55,206 nucleotides of DNA from Streptomyces longispororuber (GTDB taxonomy: Bacteria; Actinomycetota; Actinomycetes; Streptomycetales; Streptomycetaceae), in the NCBI RefSeq assembly GCF_024448165.1, contig NZ_JAMOLN010000043.1, positions 1 through 55,206 of the forward strand. The letters are read 5' to 3'. Under the pieces are notes generated by a model. It saw only the letters and a list, made by a program, of their open reading frames with translations. It was not told the origin of the DNA and ran no database searches. Numbering within the stretch: position 1 is the stretch's first letter; every line of letters begins with the position of its first letter. The translations under genes were made by a program, and so were the position numbers. Positions 17,323 through 25,222 of the stretch are shown in pieces.

Positions 17323-18729
17323 TCACCGCCAGCGGCCGATCTCGACGTTCTCCAGGACGCCGAGCGCGTCCGGCACCAGCACGGCCGCCGAGTAGTACGT
17401 GGTCACCAGGTACGAGATGATCGCCTGCTCGCTGATGCCCATGAACCGCACCGACAGGCTCGGCTCGATCTCGTCCGGGATGCCGGACTGCCGCAGACCG
17501 ATGACGCCCTGGTCCTCCTCTCCGGTACGCATGCAGATGATGGACGTGGTGCGCGCCTCCGAGATCGGGATCTTGGAGCACGGGTAGATCGGCACACCGC
17601 GCCAGGTCGGGATCCGGTTCCCGCCGACGTCGACGCTCTCGGGGACCAGCCCCCGCTTGTTGCACTCACGGCCGAACGCCGCGATCGCCTTCGGGTGGGC
17701 CAGGAACAGCTTGGAGCCGCGCCGCCTGCTGAGCAGTTCGTCCATGTCGTCCGGGCTGGGCGCGCCGTCGTGCGGCTGCAGACGCTGGTCGTACTCGCAG
17801 TTGTTCAGCAGTCCGAACTCCCGGTTGTTGACGAGCTCGTACTCCTGGCGCTCCTTCAACGCCTCGACGGTGAGCCGGAGCTGGTGCTCCGTCTGGTTCA
17901 TCGGCTGGTTGTAGAGGTCGGCCACGCGCGTGTGGATGCGCAGCACGGTCTGCGCGACGCTCAGCTCGTACTCGCGCGGCGCCGACTCGTAGTCGACGAA
18001 GGTGCCGGGCAGCACCGCTTCCCCGACGTGGCCGGCGGAGAGGTCGATCTCCTTCTCCCCGTACTTGTTCGCCCGCTGCTCCGGGACCGCGCGCAGCTGC
18101 TGGAGGTGGGCTCGCAGGGGCTCGGCGCGCTCGGCGACCTGCTCCAGGTCGCGGCGCGGCAGGGCGAGCACGGTGCACGCGGTGACGGCGCGGGCCGTGT
18201 ACTCCCAGATGGTCTCCGGGTCGAGCAGCGCCTGGTCGCCGAAGTACGCGCCGTCGGCGAGCACGCCGAGCACCGCGTCGTCCCCGTACGGCCCGGTGCC
18301 GATCTTCTCCACGCGGCCGTGCGCGAGCAGGAACACCTCGTCCGCCTGGCTGCCGAACGAGGCGATGACCTCGCCGGCCGCGAACTCCCGCTGGGTGCAG
18401 CGCTGCGCCAGCTCGCCGAGGACGTCCGGGTCCTCGAAGTCCCGCAGGGCGGGCAGCTCACCGAGCTCCGCCGGGATGACCCGGACCTCGTCCCCGGTCT
18501 TCACGAAGGTGATCCGCCCGTCGCCGACCGAATAACTCAGCCGCCGGTTCACGCGATAGGTGCCGCCCTGCACGTTCACCCAGGGCAGGGTGCGCAGCAG
18601 CCAGCGGGAGCTGATCTCCTGCATCTGCGGTGCGGACTTGGTGGTGGTGGCCAGATTCCGCGCGGCGGATGTGCCGAGGCTCTTCTGCTGCCCCGACTGC
18701 TCCGCGCGGACCTCTTCGCCTACCGACAT
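17323..18729 (-). CDS. Family 2B encapsulin shell protein with cyclic-nucleotide-binding domain
   Basis: 468 aa. The N-terminal arm (1-45) is Gln/Ser/Thr-rich. A cNMP-binding (Crp/EshA-like) domain at about 95-205 is inserted: '[29 protein letters not shown]' and a phosphate cassette '[22 protein letters not shown]', which departs from the usual FGE-AL-RA pattern. The rest, '[14 protein letters not shown]' to the end, matches the HK97-like capsid fold of family 2B encapsulins such as EshA. It self-assembles into a protein shell; family 2 shells enclose cysteine desulfurase or terpenoid enzymes. The adjacent polyprenyl synthase is the natural cargo. No HTH is present, so it is not a Crp regulator despite the domain. 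Confidence 0.88.
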   Translation of the reverse strand: MSVGEEVRAEQSGQQKSLGTSAARNLATTTKSAPQMQEISSRWLLRTLPWVNVQGGTYRVNRRLSYSVGDGRITFVKTGDEVRVIPAELGELPALRDFEDPDVLGELAQRCTQREFAAGEVIASFGSQADEVFLLAHGRVEKIGTGPYGDDAVLGVLADGAYFGDQALLDPETIWEYTARAVTACTVLALPRRDLEQVAERAEPLRAHLQQLRAVPEQRANKYGEKEIDLSAGHVGEAVLPGTFVDYESAPREYELSVAQTVLRIHTRVADLYNQPMNQTEHQLRLTVEALKERQEYELVNNREFGLLNNCEYDQRLQPHDGAPSPDDMDELLSRRRGSKLFLAHPKAIAAFGRECNKRGLVPESVDVGGNRIPTWRGVPIYPCSKIPISEARTTSIICMRTGEEDQGVIGLRQSGIPDEIEPSLSVRFMGISEQAIISYLVTTYYSAAVLVPDALGVLENVEIGRWR

Positions 18730-18948
18730 GGAATGCCCTCCCGATCATGAACTGACCTGCGGAGACAAGCCTTTCAGCACGGAACGTGCGCGCGCCATTA
18801 CACAAATGAGGGGGAATGGATCTCGTGGGACCGGGCATTGGGTGGCACTTTTCGCACCCGGTTCGAGGGGTGGGGGGCGGGTTTCGGAACTCGAAGATCC
18901 TGGCACGCGTTGATCGGGAAACGGCAGACGACAGAAGAGGTGACCACC

Positions 18949-19182
18949 ATGGCGGGCTTTCTGGACCGGGCCAAGGAGCAGGCGCAGCGCGGGCTGACGC
19001 AGGGCAAGCAGAAGCTGGACGACGTGCAGGCCCAGCGCGCGGGCAGCGACTTGCTGAAGAAGCTGGGCGCCGCGTACTACGCGGAGCGCTCGGGCAGCGG
19101 CAGCCCCGAGGCCACGCAGAGCGCGCTGCGGGCACTGGAGGCGCATATCGCGACGAACGGGGACGCGTTCCTGCGCGGCTGA
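18949..19182 (+). CDS. Small conserved helical protein
   Basis: 77 aa, ATG with AGAAGAGG upstream. It begins MAGFLDRAKEQAQRG, an amphipathic Lys/Gln-rich helix, and ends with 'DLLKKLGAAYYAERSG' and 'LEAHIATNGDAFLR'. There is no Cys, signal or membrane segment. I recognise the pattern from Streptomyces genomes, but the function is unknown. It diverges from the encapsulin gene by 219 bp. A longer frame from 18838 is less likely. Confidence 0.75.
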   Translation: MAGFLDRAKEQAQRGLTQGKQKLDDVQAQRAGSDLLKKLGAAYYAERSGSGSPEATQSALRALEAHIATNGDAFLRG

Positions 19183-19324
19183 CCCCCCGGGGCCGGCCGA
19201 CCGGTGTCCGGAACGGCTCGCACGGAATCCGAACGAGTCGTCCCTGCCTGGCCGTTCCGGGTACAAGCAGCGGTACGAGACGAGCCACGACCGGTGGCCG
19301 TCGCGCCGCACGAAGGAGCCGGCC

Positions 19325-19915
19325 ATGGCCCCACCCATGTCCGCGAGCAGTTTCATCGACGCCCTCAGGGACGAGGGTCTGACCGTCGTCGAAGTCGGCG
19401 ACTGGCAGCATCGCAATCGCAACCACAAGGGGGCCTGGGGTCCGCTGCACGGCGTGATGATCCACCACACCGTCACCTCGGGCAGCGAGCGCACCGTCCG
19501 CATCTGCCGGGACGGCCACCCGGACCTGCCGGGCCCGCTGTGCCACGGCGTCATCACGAAGGACGGCCGGGTGCACCTGGTCGGGTACGGGAGGGCGAAC
19601 CACGCGGGGCTCGGCGACGACGACGTGCTGCGGGCGGTGATCGCGGAGAAGGCGCTCCCGCACGACAACGAGGCGAACACGGACGGGAACCGTCACTTCT
19701 ATGGCTTCGAGTGCGAGAACCTCGGCGACGGCGAGGACCCGTGGCCGGCCGCGCAGCTGGAGGCCATCGAGAAGGCGGCCGCCGCGCTCTGCCGCCACCA
19801 CGGCTGGACGGAGCGCTCGGTCATCGGCCACCTGGAGTGGCAGCCCGGCAAGATCGACCCCAAGGGCTTCACGATGACCGCGATGCGCGAGCGCATCCGG
19901 GAGCGGCTCAAGTAG
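19325..19915 (+). CDS. N-acetylmuramoyl-L-alanine amidase (amidase_2 family)
   Basis: 196 aa, ATG with GGAG upstream. Zinc amidase fold: 'GVMIHHTVTSGS' carries the first metal His, 'LCHGVITKDGRVHLVGYGRANHAG' is the substrate groove, and 'SVIGHLEWQPGKIDPKG' has the second His plus the family Asp. It would cleave the lactyl-L-Ala bond in peptidoglycan. No signal peptide is seen, so it is either cytoplasmic, released by another route or phage-endolysin-derived. No holin or other phage gene is near. It is a stand-alone gene. Confidence 0.88.
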   Translation: MAPPMSASSFIDALRDEGLTVVEVGDWQHRNRNHKGAWGPLHGVMIHHTVTSGSERTVRICRDGHPDLPGPLCHGVITKDGRVHLVGYGRANHAGLGDDDVLRAVIAEKALPHDNEANTDGNRHFYGFECENLGDGEDPWPAAQLEAIEKAAAALCRHHGWTERSVIGHLEWQPGKIDPKGFTMTAMRERIRERLK

Positions 19916-20029
19916 GACGCGGCCCAAGCAAGACCCGACTCAAGCAGGACGCGGCTCAGGCCGGAAGGGACCGGCGGCGGTGCGGGGCCGGGGCTCCGAG
20001 CGGGTCGGTCACGGCGGGCACCCGGACAC

Positions 20030-20971
20030 ATGTCCGACAATGGCCGGGTGCCCCGTCCGACCGCCTCCGACCTGTCGCCCCGCCTGCCGTCGCCCCTCGT
20101 CGCGCTCGACGACGACCGCTTCACCCGCCACGGCGTCCGCGTCCTGCTCAAGCGGGACGACCTGATCCACCCGGACCTGATCGGCAACAAGTGGCGCAAG
20201 CTCGCCCCGAACCTCGACGCGGCGGACGGCCGCGCGATCGTCACGTTCGGCGGCGCGTACTCGAACCACCTGCGGGCCACGGCCGCCGCGGGCCGCCTGC
20301 TGGGCGTGCCCACCATCGGCATCGTGCGCGGCCAGGAGCTCGCCGACCGCCCGCTCAACCCCTCCCTGTCCCGCTGCGCGGCCGACGGCATGCGGCTGCA
20401 CTTCGTCGACAGGTCGACGTATCGACGCAAGGACGATCCCGCCGTCCTGGCCGCCCTCCTGCGGACGGCCGACGCCGTCGGCGCCTACCCGGTCCCCGAA
20501 GGCGGCAGCAACTCCCTCGCCGTGCGGGGCTGCACGGAACTGGGGCGCGAGCTGCGCGGCCACGCGGACGTCGTCGCCGTCGCCTGCGGCACCGGCGGCA
20601 CCCTAGCGGGACTCGCGGCGGGCCTCGCCCCCGAGCAGCGGGCCCTGGGCGTCCCGGTACTCAAGGGCGGCTTCCTGCCGGCCGAGATCCGCGCCCTCCA
20701 GGAGGCGGCCTTCGGCGGCCCGCGCGGCACCTGGCGGACGGCGGACGGTTTCCATTTCGGCGGCTACGCGCGCGTGCCCGCCGAACTCGCGGAGTTCGCC
20801 GACGACTTCGAACTCCGCCACGGCCTGCCGGTGGAGCGTCTCTATGTCGCCAAAATGCTGTACGCGCTGGTCGCCCTCGCGCAGGAGGGCAGGTTCGCGC
20901 ACGGCACGACCGTCGCGGCCGTGATCACCGGAGCGCCCGACGGGGACGCTCAGTCGTCGACCTCCCGGTAG
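20030..20971 (+). CDS. D-cysteine desulfhydrase / ACC deaminase-family PLP enzyme
   Basis: 313 aa. A fold-type II PLP enzyme with the Schiff-base lysine in 'DLIGNKWRKLAPNL' (about residue 57) and 'IVTFGGAYSNHLRATAAAGR' for the phosphate/substrate. A glycine-rich cofactor loop is in 'CGTGGTLAGLAAGL'. Family members release ammonia from D-cysteine (with sulfide) or from 1-aminocyclopropane-carboxylate; motifs do not separate the two reliably. Its 3' end overlaps the convergent antiporter gene by 22 bp. Confidence 0.85.
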   Translation: MSDNGRVPRPTASDLSPRLPSPLVALDDDRFTRHGVRVLLKRDDLIHPDLIGNKWRKLAPNLDAADGRAIVTFGGAYSNHLRATAAAGRLLGVPTIGIVRGQELADRPLNPSLSRCAADGMRLHFVDRSTYRRKDDPAVLAALLRTADAVGAYPVPEGGSNSLAVRGCTELGRELRGHADVVAVACGTGGTLAGLAAGLAPEQRALGVPVLKGGFLPAEIRALQEAAFGGPRGTWRTADGFHFGGYARVPAELAEFADDFELRHGLPVERLYVAKMLYALVALAQEGRFAHGTTVAAVITGAPDGDAQSSTSR

Positions 20972-22548
20972 GCGGCGGCCTCCTCCAGGTCCAGCTTGCG
21001 CAGCAGCGTCCGCATCATCTCGTCGTCGATCCGCCGCTCGTCCCGCATCCGCACGAAGACCTCGCGCTCGGCGGCGATCGCCTCCCGCGCGAGCCGCCGG
21101 TAGGTGTCGTCCGCGGACTCCCCGGTCACCGGGTTGGGCTGGCCGAGCCGCTCCCACACGGAGTTGCGGCGGCGCTCCAGAACGGTGTGCAGACGGTCCT
21201 GGAGGGGCTGTGGCAGGCAGTTGCGCCGGTCCCGCATCAGTTCCTCCACCCGCTCCTCCGCGGCCGTGGAGGCGACGTTCTGCGCCTGCGCCTCGGCCAG
21301 CGTCTCGGCCTGCACGTCGCGGCCGGGCAGCTTGAGCAGCCTGATGAGCGGCGGCAGCGTGAGGCCCTGCACGACGAGCGTGCCGATGACGGTCGTGAAG
21401 GTCAGGAACAGCACCAGGTTCCGTCCGGGGAACGCCTCCCCGTCGTCCGTGACCAGCGGGATCGAGAACGCGATGGCCAGCGACACCACCCCGCGCATCC
21501 CGGCCCAGCTCACGATGAGCGGTTTGCGCCAGTCCACGTCGTCCTCACGCTCGCGCACCCGTGGCAGCAGCCACCACGGCAGGTAGGTCGCCGGGTACGA
21601 CCACACGAACCGGATCACGACCACGAGGAAGAACACCGCGACCGCGTACCAGACGGCCTGCCCCACGCTGTACTCACCCAGCCCCGTGAGGACGAAGCGC
21701 AGCTGGAGCCCGATGAGTGCGAAGACCGACGACTCCAGGATGAACGCGACGACCTTCCACACCGCGGCCTCCTGGAGCCGCGTCTCGAAGTCGACCTGCC
21801 AGGAGCGGTGCCCCAGGTACAGGGCGACGGTCACCACGGCGAGCACTCCCGAGGCGCCTACTTGTTCGGCGGCGGCGTACGCGACGAAGGGGATCAGCAG
21901 GGAGAGCGTGTTCTGCAGGATCGCCTCCTTCAGGTGGGTGCGCAGCCAGTGCAGCGGCACCATCAGCAACAGCCCCACGCCGACCCCGCCGACGGCCGCC
22001 ACCAGGAACTCCTTGATGCCGCCCGCCCAGCTGGCCCCCTCCCCCACGGCGGCGGCGAGCGCCACCTTGTAGGCGGTGATCGCCGTCGCGTCGTTCACGA
22101 GGGACTCGCCCTGGAGGATGGTGGTGATCCTGGACGGCAGCCCCACCCGTCGGGCGATCGCCGTGGCGGCCACCGCGTCCGGCGGTGCGATCACCGCGCC
22201 CAGGACGAGCGCGGCGGTCAGCGGCAGGTCGGGGATCAGCTCGTACGCGAGCCAGCCGACCGCCACCGTGGCGAACAGGACGTACCCCACCGACAGGAGC
22301 GCCACGGGCCGGAGGTTCGCCCGCAGGTCGAGGTAGGAGCTCTCCAGGGCGGCCGTGTGCAGCAGCGGCGGCAGGATCAGCGGCAGCACGACGTGCGGGT
22401 CGAGGGTGTACTCGGGAACACCCGGCACATAGGAGGCCACCAACCCGACCGCGACAAGGAGGAGCGGCGCCGGAACCGGTGTCCTGCGCGCCGCCCCCGC
22501 CACCGCGGCACTCGCCGCGACCAGCCCCACCAGTGGCAATACGTCCAT
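20950..22548 (-). CDS. Na+/H+ antiporter (CPA1/NhaP type)
   Basis: 532 aa. About 12 membrane segments lie between residues 5 and 410, followed by a charged cytosolic tail of ~120 residues. Ion-site residues are in 'GAVIAPPDAVAATAI' (double P-P-D) and 'LQGESLVNDATAI' (ND pair of CPA1). 'VSWAGMRGVVSLAIAF' is the conserved late helix. It exchanges cytoplasmic Na+ or K+ for protons at the plasma membrane. It diverges by only 51 bp from the UBP zinc-finger gene and lies near the osmotic/stress sigma-H operon, suggesting a salt-response link (inference). Confidence 0.92.
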   Translation of the reverse strand: MDVLPLVGLVAASAAVAGAARRTPVPAPLLLVAVGLVASYVPGVPEYTLDPHVVLPLILPPLLHTAALESSYLDLRANLRPVALLSVGYVLFATVAVGWLAYELIPDLPLTAALVLGAVIAPPDAVAATAIARRVGLPSRITTILQGESLVNDATAITAYKVALAAAVGEGASWAGGIKEFLVAAVGGVGVGLLLMVPLHWLRTHLKEAILQNTLSLLIPFVAYAAAEQVGASGVLAVVTVALYLGHRSWQVDFETRLQEAAVWKVVAFILESSVFALIGLQLRFVLTGLGEYSVGQAVWYAVAVFFLVVVIRFVWSYPATYLPWWLLPRVREREDDVDWRKPLIVSWAGMRGVVSLAIAFSIPLVTDDGEAFPGRNLVLFLTFTTVIGTLVVQGLTLPPLIRLLKLPGRDVQAETLAEAQAQNVASTAAEERVEELMRDRRNCLPQPLQDRLHTVLERRRNSVWERLGQPNPVTGESADDTYRRLAREAIAAEREVFVRMRDERRIDDEMMRTLLRKLDLEEAAAYREVDD

Positions 22549-22599
22549 GACCCGCCTTCCGCCCTACGTGTCCGCAGCGCCCGTCGTAACCTGGCCATC

Positions 22600-22860
22600 A
22601 TGAACGAGTGCCCGCACGCCGACGCGCTGCCGAGCCCCGAGCCCGCCCCTCTGAGCGAGACCTGCCTGGAGTGTCTGGCCGTCGGCAGTCACCCTGTGCA
22701 ACTGCGGCTGTGTCTCGTCTGCGGCCACGTCGGCTGCTGCGACTCCTCCCCGTTCCAGCACGCGACCGAGCACTTCAAGGCGACCGGTCATCCCGTGATG
22801 CGCACCTTCGAGCCTGGTGAGAGCTGGCGTTGGTGCTTTGTCGACATGACTCTCGTCTGA
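22600..22860 (+). CDS. UBP-type zinc-finger protein
   Basis: 86 aa. A single zf-UBP-like domain spans nearly the whole protein: 'CPHADALP', 'ETCLECLAVG', 'RLCLVCGHVGCCDSSPFQHATEHFKATGHPVMRTF', giving the expected Cys/His ligands for three zinc-binding pairs. In eukaryotes the domain binds the ubiquitin C-terminus; bacterial roles are unknown. No Shine-Dalgarno precedes the ATG. Instead TAACCT sits at 22587-22592, 7 nt before the ATG, suggesting a leaderless transcript. It is divergent from the antiporter. Confidence 0.85.
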   Translation: MNECPHADALPSPEPAPLSETCLECLAVGSHPVQLRLCLVCGHVGCCDSSPFQHATEHFKATGHPVMRTFEPGESWRWCFVDMTLV

Positions 22861-22885
22861 TCCGGACGTTCCGCGGGCGCGTCGG

Positions 22886-22911
22886 GGTTCGATCGGTGAG
22901 CGCTTGGGTAC
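22886..22911 (+). promoter_or_regulatory. Candidate sigma-B/H-type promoter upstream of ushX-sigH
   Basis: GGTT (22886-22889), 16-bp spacer, GGGTAC (22906-22911). This fits the stress-sigma pattern GNNT-N14-16-GGGTAC/T recalled for Streptomyces SigB/SigH. It lies about 215 bp before the ushX GTG and would give a ~205-nt leader. It may be the autoregulated promoter of the operon. Confidence 0.5.
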
Positions 22912-23125
22912 GTCATCCCGGCGCTCGCCGTTTCCAATTGGGTCCGCCCGCCCTCTAGCCACTGTCCGTACCCGTAGGCTTACTATGAGTGACAGCAATG
23001 GGCCGGGGGTCCCCGGGACAGGGAAGTCGGGCGCGCGGTAGCGTCACCGCAGATATATGTGGCGCATCACCCGGGGGACGAAGCCTCCGGAGCCCGAAAG
23101 TGCTTGTACCACCTTGGAGGTGAGG

Positions 23126-23539
23126 GTGTCCCAGATCGCAGGCGAGCCCGGGAATCAGGACTTCGTGGAAGTCCGGCTGCCGGCTGCGGGTGCCTACCTG
23201 TCGGTGCTGCGGACGGCCACAGCCGGTCTGGCAGCGCGTTTGGACTTCACCCTCGACGAGATCGAGGACCTGCGCATCGCGGTCGACGAGGCCTGCGCCA
23301 TCCTGCTCCAGCAGGCCGTCGCCGGCTCCGTGCTCAGCTGCGTGTTCCGTCTCGTCGACGACTCCCTGGAGGTGACCGTCTCCGCGCCGACGACGGACGG
23401 CCGGGCGCCGGAGCGCGACACCTTCGCGTGGACGGTCCTTTCGGCCCTCGCGGGCCAGGTCGACTCCACCGTGGCCGAGGACAGGACCGTTTCGATCAGC
23501 CTCTACAAGAAGCGCGGCGCGGGCCCCGGCCCGGCGTGA
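23126..23539 (+). CDS. ushX: Anti-sigma factor of sigma-H (degenerate RsbW-like)
   Basis: 137 aa, GTG with GGAGG 5 nt upstream. A HATPase_c-like fold of the RsbW/SpoIIAB anti-sigma family. The N-box region reads 'IAVDEACAILLQQAV', where the Asn that coordinates Mg-ATP in RsbW ('EACTNAV') is replaced; the G1 and G2 glycine motifs are not recognisable either. It is directly followed by sigH with overlapping stop/start (TGATG). From memory, the S. coelicolor counterpart (UshX/PrsH) binds sigma-H and is countered by BldG. Degeneracy suggests binding without normal kinase activity (inference). Confidence 0.88.
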   Translation: MSQIAGEPGNQDFVEVRLPAAGAYLSVLRTATAGLAARLDFTLDEIEDLRIAVDEACAILLQQAVAGSVLSCVFRLVDDSLEVTVSAPTTDGRAPERDTFAWTVLSALAGQVDSTVAEDRTVSISLYKKRGAGPGPA

Positions 23540-24570
23540 TGAACGGGGACGGTCCGGTGCGGGACGACAAGCGCGGCACACGGGATCTCCCGGCCGACGG
23601 CACGGGCGGGATGCGACGGCTGACCACCGGCATCCCCGAACAGCAGGCCCGGCCGCACCCGGAGGACACGACGGACCCGGCGGCCGATGCTCCACAGCAG
23701 GCAGCACCGACCACCGGGGCCGGGCTTCGCGGGGCCCCAGGGGGATCGGACGCGCGACGGGCGGGATTGATGAGCGACCACCAGCGACACGGTGAGCAGC
23801 ACGGCCGACACGACCCGCAGGACCGCAGCGGTGCGCGGGCGATGTTCATCGAGCTGCGCACCCTCAAGGACGGCAGCCAGGAGTACGCCGAGCTGCGCAA
23901 CCAGCTCGTGCGCATGCACCTGCCCCTGGTCGAGCACCTGGCGCGCCGCTTCCGCAACCGCGGCGAGCCGCTCGACGACCTCACGCAGGTCGCGACGATC
24001 GGCCTGATCAAGTCCGTCGACCGCTTCGACCCGGAGCGCGGCGTGGAGTTCTCCACGTACGCGACCCCGACGGTCGTCGGCGAGATCAAGCGGCACTTCC
24101 GCGACAAGGGCTGGGCGGTGCGCGTCCCGCGCCGCCTCCAGGAACTGCGGCTCGCCCTGACCACGGCGACGGCGGAGCTGTCGCAGCTGAACGGCCGCTC
24201 CCCCACGGTCCACGAGCTCGCCGAGAAGCTGGGCATCTCCGAGGAGGAGGTCCTGGAGGGCCTGGAGTCGGCCAACGCGTACTCCACGCTGTCCCTGGAC
24301 GTCCCGGACACGGACGACGAGTCCCCGGCGGTGGCCGACACCCTGGGGGCCGAGGACGAGGCGCTGGAGGGCGTCGAGTACCGCGAGTCCCTCAAGCCGC
24401 TCCTGGAGGACCTGCCGCCGCGCGAGAAGCGCATCCTGCTCCTGCGCTTCTTCGGGAACATGACGCAGTCGCAGATCGCCCAGGAGGTCGGCATCTCGCA
24501 GATGCACGTCTCCCGGCTGCTGGCCCGCACGCTGGCGCAGCTGCGGGAGAAGCTCCTCGTCGAGGAGTGA
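23539..24570 (+). CDS. sigH: Stress-response sigma factor sigma-H (SigB/SigF family)
   Basis: 343 aa from the ATG overlapping the ushX stop. An internal ATG at 23770, after GGATTG, would give a 266-aa form starting MSDHQRHGEQ. The first ~100 residues are Pro/Gly/Arg-rich and disordered. Region 2 is 'LVEHLARRFRNRGEPLDDLTQVATIGLIKSVDRFDPERGVEFSTYATPTVVGEIKRHFRDKGW'-like, region 3 'VHELAEKLGISEEEVLEGL', and region 4 'FFGNMTQSQIAQEVGISQMHVSRLL'. It directs osmotic and developmental stress genes. S. coelicolor sigma-H is reported as several size forms, in line with the two starts here. Confidence 0.93.
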   Translation: MNGDGPVRDDKRGTRDLPADGTGGMRRLTTGIPEQQARPHPEDTTDPAADAPQQAAPTTGAGLRGAPGGSDARRAGLMSDHQRHGEQHGRHDPQDRSGARAMFIELRTLKDGSQEYAELRNQLVRMHLPLVEHLARRFRNRGEPLDDLTQVATIGLIKSVDRFDPERGVEFSTYATPTVVGEIKRHFRDKGWAVRVPRRLQELRLALTTATAELSQLNGRSPTVHELAEKLGISEEEVLEGLESANAYSTLSLDVPDTDDESPAVADTLGAEDEALEGVEYRESLKPLLEDLPPREKRILLLRFFGNMTQSQIAQEVGISQMHVSRLLARTLAQLREKLLVEE

Positions 24571-24592
24571 CCCGCGCAGCGACGAGAACGAA

Positions 24593-24635
24593 CGAGAAGG
24601 CGCCCGGTACGGATCCCGTACCGGGCGCCTTCTCG
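24593..24635. terminator. Bidirectional terminator between sigH and the convergent membrane gene
   Basis: A 20-bp perfect stem, CGAGAAGGCGCCCGGTACGG (24593-24612), loop ATC, complement at 24616-24635. It lies 23 bp after sigH and 18 bp before the end of the convergent gene, serving both. Confidence 0.9.
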
Positions 24636-24652
24636 TGGCGACGTACCGCGCG

Positions 24653-25096
24653 CTACTGGGAGGACCCCGGCGTACGGATGCCGAGCGCGCGCGTGGTGGC
24701 GGGATTGACCAGGAGTACGAGGGCGGCGACGGCCACCACGCCCAGCACGATCCCGCCGGGGATGGCCACGCTGTCGGCCTGGAGCAGCGTGTAGGCGACG
24801 GGCAGCGCCATGATCTGCGTGATGATCGCCGGACCGCGGCTCCAGCTCTTGCGGGCCAGCAGTCCGCGCGCGGCGAACAGCGGCAGCAGCGCGAGCACGA
24901 TCAGCGTGACGCCGCCGGTGATCGCCTGCTCCGGGTTGTCGGGGTGTCCCGCGAGTCCGGCGATCAGCATGTAGGCGCCTCCCACGACGAGGGCGGCCCC
25001 TTCGAGGCCGGCCAGGGCCGCGGCGGCGGTCAGCCGACCGGGGCGGGGGCCGTCTTCTACGGAGGTCTCGGGGGCGGGGTTCTGCTCTGAGGTCAC
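24653..25096 (-). CDS. Small integral membrane protein, unknown function
   Basis: 147 aa. A charged N-terminal tail of 20 residues is followed by four likely membrane helices ('AAALAGLEGAALVVGGAYMLIA', 'GGVTLIVLALLPLFAARGLL', 'PAIITQIMALPVAYTLL', 'GIVLGVVAVAALVLLV'). No catalytic motif. The position next to sigH is conserved in Streptomyces as I remember it. It ends in 'NPATTRALGIRTPGSSQ', a cytosolic tail. Confidence 0.82.
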   Translation of the reverse strand: MTSEQNPAPETSVEDGPRPGRLTAAAALAGLEGAALVVGGAYMLIAGLAGHPDNPEQAITGGVTLIVLALLPLFAARGLLARKSWSRGPAIITQIMALPVAYTLLQADSVAIPGGIVLGVVAVAALVLLVNPATTRALGIRTPGSSQ

Positions 25097-25222
25097 CTTT
25101 GCAGAGTAGCCCCCGGCGCCCGCCCCACCGGAGGGTGCGTCCTGCCCCGGTGACCGGCGGACTCTTACGTGACTCCTACCTCGGTCTGGGCGCGATCAAG
25201 GCCGCTAGGTACCCTGCCTTGC

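Noticed and set aside
17323..18729. Crp-type transcription factor
   Set aside because: The cNMP-binding domain is present, but no helix-turn-helix follows; the remainder fits the encapsulin shell.
19325..19915. Prophage endolysin
   Set aside because: An amidase fold without signal peptide could be phage-derived, but no holin, capsid, integrase or attachment site is nearby.
19204..22860. Open frame of 1218 codons on the plus strand
   Set aside because: It runs antisense to the antiporter and through the PLP enzyme in the wrong frame; only its last 86 codons (UBP finger) are real. Long shadows are normal at this GC content.
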